NCBI RefSeq assembly: GCF_029024945.1
Contig: NZ_CP118976.1
Location: 1,798,001-1,862,000 of the forward strand
Direction of reading: 5' to 3'
Length of the DNA stretch: 64,000 nucleotides
DNA from: Staphylococcus succinus
Lineage (GTDB): Bacteria > Bacillota > Bacilli > Staphylococcales > Staphylococcaceae
The notes beneath the pieces are model-generated. The model did not search any database. It had not been told where the DNA came from and saw only the letters and a program-made list of their open reading frames with translations. The translations under genes and the position numbers were made by a program. Shown in pieces: positions 9,569-18,353 of the stretch. Every line of letters starts with the position of its first letter. Position 1 is the first letter of the stretch.

Positions 9569-10060
9569 CTATTCTTCTTTTTTGAACTTTTCGTTCAGTG
9601 CTTTTTCAACGTGAACTGGCACAAAATCAGAGACATTTGCTTTATATGCAGCAACTTCTTTTACAACGCTTGAACTAATAAACGAATAATTCGTACTCGT
9701 CATCATATACATTGTTTCAACATTACTATTTAATTTCTTATTCATCGATGTCAATCGCAATTCATATTCAAAGTCACTGACCGCTCTCAAACCTCTAATA
9801 ATTGTCTGAGCACCAATTTGGTCACAAAAATCTACTAATAATCCATCGAAATGATGTACCGTAACATTATTTAAATGCTTAACTGACTCTTTTATTAACG
9901 CAATACGTTCTTCAATTGAAAATGTACCGGATTTACTGCTATTCTTCAAAACACAAATATGAAGTTCATCAAAGCGATCCGCACTTCTATCTATTATATC
10001 AATGTGCCCATATGTTATTGGATCAAAACTACCAGGAATGACTGCTTTAGTTGTCGACAT
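9569..10060 (-). CDS. coaD: Phosphopantetheine adenylyltransferase
   Basis: CoaD converts 4'-phosphopantetheine and ATP to dephospho-CoA, the penultimate step of coenzyme A synthesis. The 163-residue product has the family opening I-P-G-S-F-D-P-I-T-Y-G-H (T/HxGH nucleotidyltransferase motif), R-G-L-R-A-V-S-D-F-E-Y-E near 90 and the S-S-S-V-V-K-E motif near 130. AAGGAG precedes the ATG. It overlaps the end of rsmD by 14 bases, indicating one transcript. Confidence 0.96.
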   Translation of the reverse strand: MSTTKAVIPGSFDPITYGHIDIIDRSADRFDELHICVLKNSSKSGTFSIEERIALIKESVKHLNNVTVHHFDGLLVDFCDQIGAQTIIRGLRAVSDFEYELRLTSMNKKLNSNVETMYMMTSTNYSFISSSVVKEVAAYKANVSDFVPVHVEKALNEKFKKEE

Positions 10061-10604
10061 TTTTATCTCCTTTTTCTAATAACAAAGTATCTGTCAAACC
10101 ATAATGATAACGCTTAATCACTTGGAATGGCTGAGTGTTTATTTTTTCATGATGATTGAACTCACACACGATAATACCATTTTCTTTTAATAAATTAAAC
10201 TTTGCAATACCTTCCAAAGCTTTATCAATCAATCCTTTTTCATAAGGTGGATCTAAAAATATAACATCAAATTGGATTTCTCTTTTAGAAAGTGCTTTCA
10301 GTGCACGATCAGCATTATTTTTATAGACTTCAGCCTGCGCTTCAATATTTAAATGTTTTAAGTTAGCTTTAATGACTTTAACAGCTTTAAAATTTTGATC
10401 AACAAAAATCACTTTATCCATTCCTCGAGATAAAGCCTCAATTCCTAAAGCCCCACTACCAGCAAACAAGTCTAATCCTATGCCAGATACTTCATGAAGA
10501 CTATTAAAAATACCTTCTTTCACTTTATCCATAGTCGGTCTCGTATTACGTCCTTCTATACTTTCTAGTGCTTTACTCTTATGTATTCCTGAAATCACTC
10601 TCAT
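10047..10604 (-). CDS. rsmD: 16S rRNA (guanine(966)-N2)-methyltransferase RsmD
   Basis: This SAM-dependent enzyme methylates G966 of 16S rRNA. The 185-residue protein has R-V-I-S-G at the start, motif I D-L-F-A-G-S-G-A-L-G-I-E and the catalytic D-P-P-Y near residue 125. The frame extends 17 codons upstream, but alignment of the family start M-R-V-I-S-G and a GGAAGTG upstream favour this ATG. Coupled to coaD by overlap, the standard rsmD-coaD pair. Confidence 0.94.
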   Translation of the reverse strand: MRVISGIHKSKALESIEGRNTRPTMDKVKEGIFNSLHEVSGIGLDLFAGSGALGIEALSRGMDKVIFVDQNFKAVKVIKANLKHLNIEAQAEVYKNNADRALKALSKREIQFDVIFLDPPYEKGLIDKALEGIAKFNLLKENGIIVCEFNHHEKINTQPFQVIKRYHYGLTDTLLLEKGDKNVDN

Positions 10605-10674
10605 ATTATTTACACTTCCATTCCTATAACAAATTTTATATAATTCATATTGCATGATAAGGAGGACATTAATA

Positions 10675-11064
10675 ATGAAACAAGCATTTATTCAGCTTGG
10701 TGAAGGCTTAACAGACTTATTTGAATTTAATACCTTGATTGAATATAACTTTCAACGTATAGACCACATCATATATTTTCATACCCCTACATCAGAGAAA
10801 AAACTTTCTTCTGTGGCAATCATTATGGAGCCAACGAGTGGTCAGCATTTTCAAGCAATGTACATCATGATTAACGCTTTAAAATATCCATATCCAAAGC
10901 CTAACAAAAAATTCGAGCTCATTAATGCACAAGCAGATCGCTTTGACATTGACATCAAAGGCATTGATGTCCAACCTCCTGAAGCGTTTCATGACCTTGA
11001 TTTATATTACAATTACTTAATCAGCGTATTAAGATTACAAAGATGGATACCGCCTTTACAATAA
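10675..11064 (+). CDS. Conserved protein of unknown function
   Basis: This 129-residue protein starts M-K-Q-A-F-I-Q-L-G-E-G-L-T-D-L-F-E-F after a strong AAGGAGGA. It has no membrane segment, signal peptide or recognised catalytic motif; it contains P-Y-P-K-P-N-K and ends W-I-P-P-L. It sits alone, divergent from rsmD and convergent with ylbG, and a gene at this position is present in other staphylococci as far as I recall. The good ribosome binding site and conserved context make it a real gene, but I assign no function. Confidence 0.8.
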   Translation: MKQAFIQLGEGLTDLFEFNTLIEYNFQRIDHIIYFHTPTSEKKLSSVAIIMEPTSGQHFQAMYIMINALKYPYPKPNKKFELINAQADRFDIDIKGIDVQPPEAFHDLDLYYNYLISVLRLQRWIPPLQ

Positions 11065-11073
11065 AAACCAACA

Positions 11074-11120
11074 AAATAAAGCCACCGTAGACAATCCATT
11101 GTTCTATTGTGGCTTTATTT
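11074..11120. terminator. Bidirectional terminator before ylbG
   Basis: Dyad AAATAAAGCCAC / GTGGCTTTATTT with an inner ACAAT/ATTGT stem, between two convergent genes. Confidence 0.85.
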
Positions 11121-11176
11121 AATTTCAAATAGATAATTGCTATCGTTACTTAAACTTTAAACTTAAATGATTTGCG

Positions 11177-11428
11177 TTATGAAATTTCATGCTGTTCCTT
11201 TTCATATACTTTTTCTAAATATTTATATGGTGAGCCTTCAATGTGCTTCACATATTTGAGCTTAATAAGTTTCCCGACAATTTGGTCCGCTTCTTGTTCA
11301 TTGATATACATAACAACATAGCGCTGTTGCCTATTTGTACTGACAATGTGCCCAAACTTTCGCACTTGTCTTTCGTGTTTCATATGTTTCAAATATATGA
11401 TTAAACTTGTTCTAGGTACAGTTTGCAT
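11177..11428 (-). CDS. ylbG: YlbG family protein (DUF2129)
   Basis: This 83-residue protein matches the YlbG/DUF2129 pattern: R-T-S-L-I-I-Y-L-K-H near the start, H-I-V-S-T-N-R-Q-Q-R-Y-V-V-M-Y in the middle, and a C-terminal V-K-H-I-E-G-S-P-Y. It has no known biochemical function. GGAGTGAT is placed correctly before the ATG. In Bacillus it belongs to the ylb cluster together with ylbF, rsmD, coaD and tmcAL, all near here. Confidence 0.87.
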   Translation of the reverse strand: MQTVPRTSLIIYLKHMKHERQVRKFGHIVSTNRQQRYVVMYINEQEADQIVGKLIKLKYVKHIEGSPYKYLEKVYEKEQHEIS

Positions 11429-11557
11429 TTTATTATCACTCCAATTATTAGCCCTTATATAATATCACGTCTTTTTCATTTTATAAATAACAATTATTTT
11501 GATGTAACTCTAAGTTTTGCTATATTACTCTATATACATAAAAGAGGAGGATTGTTC

Positions 11558-12478
11558 ATGACAAATTTCAACAAATTATTAAAGGGTGCTTTTTTAAGTA
11601 CGGTTGGTATAGTCAGTAGCTTGTTTTTTATAAATAGATATAAAACCAAACCTAAACCTCAAAGTATACCCGCTTTCTTTTCCAAACCTGCCCCATATAT
11701 CTTAGCACATCGCGGCGGTATGGCAGTTCGACCAGAAAACACTAAACTCGCTTTTGATAATGCGGTAGCTCATAATATAGATGGTTTCGATATAAGCATC
11801 AGAATAACGAAAGATAATCAATTAATCGTTTTTAATGATACAGATGTCGATCGAACAACTAATGGTTCAGGAAAAGTCTCAGAGCACACACTTGATGAAT
11901 TACAAAATTTAGATGCTGGTTATCATTATACCGATATTAATAACTTTAAACCCTATGAAGCACATCCAGATGCACGTATTTTATCATTGGGTGAACTATT
12001 AGATTTATACCCCAATCAAGTGATTAGTATTACTTTAAGTGATAATCCCAATAGTTCACACGGTCAACTCGTACCTGAGTTATTATATAAGATTATCGTA
12101 ACGCATGATGCTCAAGAACGTGTCTTAGTATCTAGTGCTTATCAAGAACACATTGATCAAATTTCCAAACTAAGCAACGGTTTTATCGCAATTGGTGCTA
12201 GACCTTGTGAAATTGCTGAAGGTTTTTCTAAATTTAATTTAGGCTTAGGCCACATGTTTCAAACAAATGCACATACTTTCCACATGCCAATAGCCATTAA
12301 AGGTGTTAAATTAAATTCACCAAGATTTATTCATTGGCTAAATGAACGAAATATTGTACCAAGTTATTATGGGGTCAATAACCTTGACCTTATGAATGAT
12401 TTACTATTCCATGGTGCTCATACACTTATCACTGATCGCCCAGATTTAGCTGAACGCTTTAAATTAACATATCACTAA
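11558..12478 (+). CDS. Membrane-anchored glycerophosphodiesterase-like protein, probably inactive
   Basis: The 306-residue protein has an N-terminal membrane anchor (residues about 10-25) and a GDPD-type TIM barrel: A-H-R-G-G (H51, R52), R-P-E-N-T (58-62) and D-R-T-T-N-G-S-G (98-105) are intact. The metal and acid-base residues of active GDPDs are not: the E-x-D pair is D78/S80, the HD histidine is N93, and the later E-x-K is T159/S161. Active GDPDs release glycerol-3-phosphate from glycerophosphodiesters; this copy may be non-catalytic. The frame runs upstream, but GAGGAGGA selects the ATG at 11558. Confidence 0.85.
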   Translation: MTNFNKLLKGAFLSTVGIVSSLFFINRYKTKPKPQSIPAFFSKPAPYILAHRGGMAVRPENTKLAFDNAVAHNIDGFDISIRITKDNQLIVFNDTDVDRTTNGSGKVSEHTLDELQNLDAGYHYTDINNFKPYEAHPDARILSLGELLDLYPNQVISITLSDNPNSSHGQLVPELLYKIIVTHDAQERVLVSSAYQEHIDQISKLSNGFIAIGARPCEIAEGFSKFNLGLGHMFQTNAHTFHMPIAIKGVKLNSPRFIHWLNERNIVPSYYGVNNLDLMNDLLFHGAHTLITDRPDLAERFKLTYH

Positions 12479-12480
12479 AA

Positions 12481-12524
12481 AATAAAAGCTTGGATATCGC
12501 ATTAAGATACCCAAGCTTTTATTT
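12481..12524. terminator. Bidirectional terminator between the GDPD-like gene and ylbF
   Basis: Dyad AATAAAAGCTTGG / CCAAGCTTTTATT with an inner TATC/GATA, between convergent genes. Confidence 0.87.
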
Positions 12525-12576
12525 TATCTGTGATGACTCCCCACTTACTATATCCGTATTAAAAAATTCATAAATA

Positions 12577-13011
12577 TTACAACGAACAACTACAAGAGCC
12601 ACCAGTAGCACAACCACTTGAATCTTTTTGGAAAAATGGATTGCCCGTTTCAATTTTTACATTTTCAGAAACAGCATATGCAATTTTTACAATCACTTCG
12701 TCTATCAAATTTTGTAATGCTACTTCTTTTTGTTTATAGTCCATTACAACAGGTAACATTTCATATGCACGCTTTCTTTTTCGTGTATCAAGCATCACAC
12801 TTTGATAATCCGGATGATATTTACCAAAACGCATAATTTCATCGTATTTGTCCTTCGATTTCAAAAAAGCTTGATATAAAAGATGTGCTTCATCATTAGC
12901 TGCTAATGCTTGTTCTGCTAATTTATATTCATGATAAACACGCGATGCTACTATTTTATCGCTAAGTTCTTCTATATCATCTAGTACAGTTAATGTTTCT
13001 TCGGTAATCAT
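12577..13011 (-). CDS. ylbF: YlbF family regulator (RNase Y partner)
   Basis: The 144-residue protein is a helical YlbF/YmcA-type protein (L-L-Y-Q-A-F near residue 45, then R-F-G-K-Y-H-P) ending in a cysteine-rich tail C-A-T-G-G-S-C-S-C-S-L. In B. subtilis YlbF forms a complex with YmcA and YaaT that binds Fe-S clusters and steers RNase Y processing; the three tail cysteines are the likely ligands. AAGGAGA precedes the ATG. It is 17 bases downstream of the CAP-domain gene in the same direction. Confidence 0.88.
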   Translation of the reverse strand: MITEETLTVLDDIEELSDKIVASRVYHEYKLAEQALAANDEAHLLYQAFLKSKDKYDEIMRFGKYHPDYQSVMLDTRKRKRAYEMLPVVMDYKQKEVALQNLIDEVIVKIAYAVSENVKIETGNPFFQKDSSGCATGGSCSCSL

Positions 13012-13028
13012 AATTACAAATCTCCTTT

Positions 13029-14081
13029 CTATTTTTCTTCCACAAATATATTGGTATAGTAGCCATTCATGACTTCTCCACCCATTTCATTATATTTAGA
13101 ATTCAACATTCTTGACCTGTGTATATCTGAGTTTAACCAACTGTGTATCAATGTAGGTACATCATTAAAATCATAACCTACGTTTTGACTACTTGATACA
13201 AATGACACGTCTTGTTCATTAAGCTGCTGTTTTAAGGCATCTTCTGTGAATTCGACACTATCTGCTCCTGTGGCCTCATACAAGTTAAATGAAGCTATAT
13301 GTGCAAGTGTATTGTTAATTTTTAATGGTTTTGCATCTTTGAGCTTTCTCATTTCATTTGTTATTTCATAAAGCGTCATCAATTGATTCGAACTCTGTTC
13401 GTAAGGTAAATCGCCATGTTTACTTTTGACTTCTTTATCTTCTTTTGAAGTTAACATTTGATATGGTTTAAATGCAGCTAATGCTTCACTATCTAAATAT
13501 CTTACCGCTACAATTTTATTAGTTTGCTGATCTATATATATTTGAGCATATATATTTTTGAACTTAACTAAGGTCTGTGTTTTCATATCTGAATCAGACA
13601 ATTCTAATTCATATTTTTTCCCATTAGCATTGATTGTAGGTTCTGGATTAATACTAAATTCTTCAAAAACATGGGAAGCACTATCAGAAATATGTAATGG
13701 ATTCACTTTAGCCTGTTTCCCTGTCGCATAAACAGATTTGATAATACCACTTTTTGTTGTCACCAAATAATATTCATCTTTTTGTTTAAAGACATAGTTT
13801 TTAAAATCATTTTTATATGGATATACACGATCTGCTTGTCCATATTTATCAGTTAATCTATTTAAACTTTTACCTACCCACGTACCGACGCCTTCCTTAG
13901 GCATAGGGTTTTCAACATTCGATTCTTGTTCTTTAAAATCTTTATTTTGTGTAGATTTAGTTGAATCTTTATTAGGATTTTCCAAGACATCAAATTTTAA
14001 ACGTGGCGAGTAAAATAGATAAATCAAAAAACAAATCAATAATAATACACCAATAACTTTAATTATTAGCTTTTTCATCAC
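13029..14081 (-). CDS. CAP/SCP-domain protein with CAP-associated N-terminal domain
   Basis: This 350-residue protein has an N-terminal hydrophobic segment (about residues 4-23) that could be a signal anchor, a linker, a CAP-associated domain (about 65-200, opening V-G-K-S-L-N-R-L-T-D-K-Y-G) and a C-terminal CAP domain with L-A-H-I-A-S-F-N, H-S-W-L-N-S-D-I-H-R-S-R-M-L and Y-N-E-M-G-G. It resembles B. subtilis YlbC and should lie outside the membrane; the role of such proteins is unknown. The gene starts ATGATG after AGGTGGGTGAG. It is co-directional with ylbF and likely in its operon. Confidence 0.85.
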   Translation of the reverse strand: MMKKLIIKVIGVLLLICFLIYLFYSPRLKFDVLENPNKDSTKSTQNKDFKEQESNVENPMPKEGVGTWVGKSLNRLTDKYGQADRVYPYKNDFKNYVFKQKDEYYLVTTKSGIIKSVYATGKQAKVNPLHISDSASHVFEEFSINPEPTINANGKKYELELSDSDMKTQTLVKFKNIYAQIYIDQQTNKIVAVRYLDSEALAAFKPYQMLTSKEDKEVKSKHGDLPYEQSSNQLMTLYEITNEMRKLKDAKPLKINNTLAHIASFNLYEATGADSVEFTEDALKQQLNEQDVSFVSSSQNVGYDFNDVPTLIHSWLNSDIHRSRMLNSKYNEMGGEVMNGYYTNIFVEEK

Positions 14082-14190
14082 TCACCCACCTATATTTCTC
14101 TTTTGTTTATTGTACATGTTTCATTATGTTACAAGCAAGGCATGTCATTGTAAATTCTTTATTAAGCTATAAATTACTATATAAATTGAG

Positions 14191-14217
14191 ATGTTACAAA
14201 GCAGACGTGATTCATAA
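14191..14217 (+). CDS. Possible 8-residue leader peptide upstream of the UvrA-like gene
   Basis: ATG with codons for M-L-Q-S-R-R-D-S then TAA, ending inside a weak hairpin ATACC/GGTAT at 14217-14231 that lies just before the AAGAGGTG of the next gene. The ribosome binding site is poor. The arrangement resembles attenuation leaders of antibiotic-resistance ATPases, but such a short frame may be chance. Confidence 0.2.
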   Translation: MLQSRRDS

Positions 14218-14256
14218 TACCTTTCGGGTATACATAAAATTAAGAGGTGAATTTTT

Positions 14257-16515
14257 ATGGAAACTATCCGCATCCACGGAGCAAAACAAAATAATTTAAA
14301 AAATATTTCTGTTGATATACCCAAACACCAAATAACTGTCTTTACTGGTCGCTCTGGGTCTGGTAAATCTTCATTGGTCTTTAGTACTATAGCTGCGGAA
14401 TCTGAACGACTTTTAAACGAAACATATTCCACCTATATACAACATCAACTTACTCAATATTCAAAGCCAACAGTAGATTTAATCGAAAATTTACCTGTTG
14501 CAATGATTATTAATCAAAAAAGATTAGGTGGTAATTCTCGTTCCACAGTCGGTACTATATCTGATATCTATGCTTCAGTAAGACTATTATGGTCTCGCAT
14601 TGGGGAGCCCTTTGTAGGCTATTCAGATATTTTTTCTTTCAACAATCCTAAAGGTATGTGTGAAACTTGTTCTGGCCTGGGTTATGTCGAAGATATTGAT
14701 TTAAATGAATTACTAGACTTTGACAAGTCGTTAAATGAAGATGCTATTCGTTTCCCTTCATTCAGACCTGATAGTTGGCGAGGTAAACGTTACTTATACT
14801 CAGGCTTATTTGATAATGATAAAAAACTCAAAGATTATAGCAAAACAGAACTTGATACATTACTTTATACAGAACCAACAAAGTTAAAAAATCCACCCTA
14901 TAATTGGCCGAAAACTGCAAAATTTGAAGGACTCATACATCGTTTTAGACGGTCTTTTTTACTCAATGATAACTTTGAAAAACATAAATTTAAAGACGCT
15001 ATTGACCGCATTGTAACTTCAAGTCAATGCCCAAAGTGTAATGGCAAAAGATTACATCCTAATGTGTTAAAGTGTAAAATCAATAACTATGATATAGCAG
15101 ATTTCACAAATTTATCAATTGATGATGCAATCAAATTTATTAAAAACATTACTTCTGATAAAGCAAAAGTTATCATCAAACCACTACAACAACAATTAGA
15201 ATCCTTGAGTTACATAGGACTCAATTATTTAACTTTATCCAGAGAGACTACTTCTCTTTCTGGTGGTGAATCACAACGGATTAAACTCATACGCCACTTA
15301 AATAGTCCACTTACGGATTTAGTATATATTATAGACGAACCAAGTATCGGCTTACATCCAGATGATATTCAACGGATTAATGAGATTATTTTATCTTTAA
15401 AAAACAAAGGCAATACCGTTCTCGTTGTTGAACATGACCCAGATGTCATACGTATCGCCGATTATATTATAGATTTAGGCCCATTAGCTGGTAAACATGG
15501 CGGTGAGATTACATTTACTGGTAGTTATCAATCATTAGTTCAATCGGCTACCAGTACAGGAACAGCTTTAAGACGGCTACACAATCTTAAAGCACATCCA
15601 CGACAAGCAGAAAAATTTATCCAATTAACACAAATATCTCGTAATAATTTAAAAAATGTGTCAGTCAACATACCTCAACAAGCCATTACAGTAGTAACTG
15701 GTGTAGCAGGGTCTGGTAAGAGCTCTCTTATACGTGCCGGATTAGAACATCAAACAAATACAATCTTTATCAACCAAAAACCAGTACACGCTTCAAATCG
15801 TTCGAATTTATTGACTTATCTAGATATATTTGATGAGATGAGATATTATTTTAGTAAGAAAACAGGGTTAAAAAAATCGATGTTTAGTTACAACTCTGAA
15901 GGAGCTTGTCCAGAATGTCATGGTAAAGGCATTTTAAAAACTGAATTAGCTTTTATGCCTGACTTTACTCAAACCTGTGATGTTTGTCATGGTAAACGAT
16001 ATAAACCTGAAGTCTTAAACGCCACTGTGAACGGTTATTCCATTGCAGATATCCTTGCACTTACAGTGGATGAAGCTATAGAAATTTTCCAATCAACACC
16101 CACGATTTCTGAGCCTTTAAATGCACTTACATCAACAGGATTAAATTATATGACTTTAGGACAATCACTTGATACATTATCAGGAGGAGAAATCCAACGC
16201 GTTAAATTAAGTAAATATCTTACAAACACCGTTCAGCATTATACGTTTGTATTTGATGAGCCGACTACAGGTCTACACGAGGAGGACATTCCAATTTTAT
16301 TAGAATGTTTTGATAGACTTATAAAAGAAAAGAATACTGTCATTATTATAGAACATAATTTAACAATGATGACATATGCAGACTGGATTATAGATATAGG
16401 CCCTTATGCTGGAGAACAAGGTGGTAAACTACTTTATCAAGGTTATCCTCAAGGTTTAATAGAAATTGATGCGTCTGTAACTGCTAAGCATTTAAAAAAT
16501 TATCTATCATATTAA
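14257..16515 (+). CDS. Short UvrA-like ABC ATPase (not canonical UvrA)
   Basis: The 752-residue protein has the UvrA tandem ABC layout: Walker A G-R-S-G-S-G-K-S-S (31-39), cysteine pairs at 135/138 and 258/261, signature L-S-G-G-E-S-Q (334-340), Walker B ending D-E-P (360-362); then a second Walker A (482-490), cysteine pairs at 551/554 and 574/577, signature L-S-G-G-E-I-Q (641-647) and D-E-P at 667-669. Canonical UvrA is about 940 residues, so the UvrB-binding and insertion regions are reduced or absent. Related short UvrA-like proteins occur in Firmicutes and in drug-producer self-resistance (DrrC type); actual role unknown. It stands alone with AAGAGGTG before the ATG. Confidence 0.88.
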   Translation: METIRIHGAKQNNLKNISVDIPKHQITVFTGRSGSGKSSLVFSTIAAESERLLNETYSTYIQHQLTQYSKPTVDLIENLPVAMIINQKRLGGNSRSTVGTISDIYASVRLLWSRIGEPFVGYSDIFSFNNPKGMCETCSGLGYVEDIDLNELLDFDKSLNEDAIRFPSFRPDSWRGKRYLYSGLFDNDKKLKDYSKTELDTLLYTEPTKLKNPPYNWPKTAKFEGLIHRFRRSFLLNDNFEKHKFKDAIDRIVTSSQCPKCNGKRLHPNVLKCKINNYDIADFTNLSIDDAIKFIKNITSDKAKVIIKPLQQQLESLSYIGLNYLTLSRETTSLSGGESQRIKLIRHLNSPLTDLVYIIDEPSIGLHPDDIQRINEIILSLKNKGNTVLVVEHDPDVIRIADYIIDLGPLAGKHGGEITFTGSYQSLVQSATSTGTALRRLHNLKAHPRQAEKFIQLTQISRNNLKNVSVNIPQQAITVVTGVAGSGKSSLIRAGLEHQTNTIFINQKPVHASNRSNLLTYLDIFDEMRYYFSKKTGLKKSMFSYNSEGACPECHGKGILKTELAFMPDFTQTCDVCHGKRYKPEVLNATVNGYSIADILALTVDEAIEIFQSTPTISEPLNALTSTGLNYMTLGQSLDTLSGGEIQRVKLSKYLTNTVQHYTFVFDEPTTGLHEEDIPILLECFDRLIKEKNTVIIIEHNLTMMTYADWIIDIGPYAGEQGGKLLYQGYPQGLIEIDASVTAKHLKNYLSY

Positions 16516-16571
16516 TAGAAATTATCCTAACCAACATACAATGAACTCATTTTTAATTTTCTTTTAGCAAT

Positions 16572-16611
16572 TTAAAAAGGTAAGCAATCATTAGGATTGC
16601 TTACCTTTTTA
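16572..16611. terminator. Bidirectional terminator between the UvrA-like gene and ctaM
   Basis: Dyad AAAAAGGTAAGCAATC / GATTGCTTACCTTTTT with a 4-5 base loop, between convergent genes. Confidence 0.9.
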
Positions 16612-16669
16612 AATGTTATTCTTATATGCCTATTATTTCGCAAAAAACTTACGCTTTGTTTAATATTAT

Positions 16670-17131
16670 TTATAATCCTAATGTCGCTTTAATTAAAGAC
16701 GTTGTTTCTCCACCTGGGTAAAACACATATAATAATAAATATACAGCTAAACCCGTAATCGCAGTAAAGAACCAAATAATAGATGCTATAGGTCCAACGA
16801 ATCTATGCACTTTAAACTTATCTTTAAAGGCTGTAATAATTTGTACTAGCCCTAAAATTCCACCGATTGTTGCTAAATTAATGTGGAACACTAAGAATAT
16901 CGTATAATAAAGCTTGATTGAATCTGGACCACCAAAAGCAGTATTACCAACAAAAACGGTTCTTGAAGCATAAATGATAAAGAATGAAAGTGCAAAACCA
17001 GCTGCCCATAACATTACTTTTTTATGACTTTCAATTTCACGTTTCCAAATTTTGCGCCAACCTATTGCAACAAGGATTGCACTAATAACAATAAAGCTTG
17101 TACTGATAGTAGGTAAAATTGGTAAATTCAT
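16670..17131 (-). CDS. ctaM: CtaM, DUF420 family cytochrome aa3 maturation protein
   Basis: This 153-residue protein with four to five membrane helices matches DUF420, with conserved histidines in the helices (S-H-K-K-V-M-L-W, F-H-I-N-L-A-T, K-V-H-R-F-V-G). In S. aureus CtaM is required for a functional aa3-type menaquinol oxidase. An ATG three codons upstream (17140) abuts its own Shine-Dalgarno; AAGGATGGA spaced 4 bases before the ATG at 17131 makes this start more likely. It follows ctaB by 24 bases and is probably co-transcribed with it. Confidence 0.85.
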   Translation of the reverse strand: MNLPILPTISTSFIVISAILVAIGWRKIWKREIESHKKVMLWAAGFALSFFIIYASRTVFVGNTAFGGPDSIKLYYTIFLVFHINLATIGGILGLVQIITAFKDKFKVHRFVGPIASIIWFFTAITGLAVYLLLYVFYPGGETTSLIKATLGL

Positions 17132-17155
17132 AAATTCCATCCTTATTATTAATTA

Positions 17156-18067
17156 TTAGAACATTTGGATTAGAGATACGACAACAACGAGCACGAAAAA
17201 TACAACTAAATAATTTAGTGAATATATAAACATTTTTGTTGCCCATTTAATTTGATCTGACTCTTTTTTAAAGCTTGTTAAGCCCATGTATATCCAACCT
17301 AAATTTAATAATGAAGCTAACACAATAAATGTGATACCTAAGTCACTAAGTAAAAATGGTAGTGGTAACAATAACACAAGCCATATAAACATGCTCACTC
17401 TCGTACGGTTAAAACCTTTAACCGATGGTAACATTGGTATATTAGCCAACGAATATTCATCTTCACGCTTAATTGCTAATGCGTAGAAATGAATGGGTTG
17501 CCAACAAAAGACTACTAAAAATAGTGCTACTGCAACCAAGCTAATATTTCCTTCAATTGCAGTCCAACCAATTAACGGTGGCACTGCTCCAGGAAAACTA
17601 CCAATCACTGTATTCCATACTGTATGACGTTTAGACCAGATAGAATAAAATGATACATAACCTACAATACCTATTAAACCAATAACGCCAGATGGTATGT
17701 TTAATGCAAATAGTAAACCTTCTCCTATTAGCATCATTCCAAAACTTAAAATTAAAAGATTTCTGTTTGAAATTCTTTCATTAACTGTTGGTCTCTGTTG
17801 TTTACTTGGCATGATACTGTCAATATCTTGATCATAGTAATTATTTAAAGCACATGCGCCCCCCATAATTAACGTAGAGCCCACCAACATCATTAAGATT
17901 TGTGGTATTGACGAGAGAAAGGAATGATTAGCCAACACAACTGCAAGCCAAGAACCAGCAAATGCGGGAATTAAATTCCCTTGCACAAGTCCCATTTTGA
18001 TAATTTGCTGTAACTCTTTAAAAGTTACCCGACTTGTATTATGCGACAAAGTTTGTTCTTTGTTCAT
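17156..18067 (-). CDS. ctaB: Protohaem IX farnesyltransferase (haem O synthase)
   Basis: CtaB adds a hydroxyethylfarnesyl group to haem B, making haem O, the precursor used by CtaA. The 303-residue UbiA-family membrane protein has the polyprenyl-diphosphate motif N-Y-Y-D-Q-D-I-D (N76, D79, D83) and about eight to nine helices, with the second conserved loop Y-S-I-W-S-K-R near residue 150. AGGAGGGG precedes the ATG; a 10-codon longer frame is less likely. Divergent from ctaA. Confidence 0.95.
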   Translation of the reverse strand: MNKEQTLSHNTSRVTFKELQQIIKMGLVQGNLIPAFAGSWLAVVLANHSFLSSIPQILMMLVGSTLIMGGACALNNYYDQDIDSIMPSKQQRPTVNERISNRNLLILSFGMMLIGEGLLFALNIPSGVIGLIGIVGYVSFYSIWSKRHTVWNTVIGSFPGAVPPLIGWTAIEGNISLVAVALFLVVFCWQPIHFYALAIKREDEYSLANIPMLPSVKGFNRTRVSMFIWLVLLLPLPFLLSDLGITFIVLASLLNLGWIYMGLTSFKKESDQIKWATKMFIYSLNYLVVFFVLVVVVSLIQMF

Positions 18068-18353
18068 AATTCCCCTCCTATTTTTTCCATATAACACAAT
18101 GATATATGAAATTTGTGTTATTTACTACATTTATATAAACTAATTTGTGACACTTTAACGACATCGATAAATCGTCATTTTTATGACACAAATAAATCAT
18201 CATTTATTGTTATAATTATAGTTAAGATTTATTTAATGTTAAACAAGTATGTCTTTTGGGAATTAAACATTACAAATATTAAGGCTTAACTCGCTACAAC
18301 TGGAGTATTATTTAAAGTCCCAATAGTTTTATTTATAAGTGGGGTGTGAATTA
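18068..18353. promoter_or_regulatory. ctaB/ctaA divergent control region
   Basis: This 286-base region must carry both promoters. It contains AATAAA-tcatca-TTTATT near 18190-18207 and several TGTGACA/ATGACACA segments, but no exact Rex or known operator match. In S. aureus the two-component system SrrAB affects these genes; I cannot assign its sites by eye. Confidence 0.4.
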
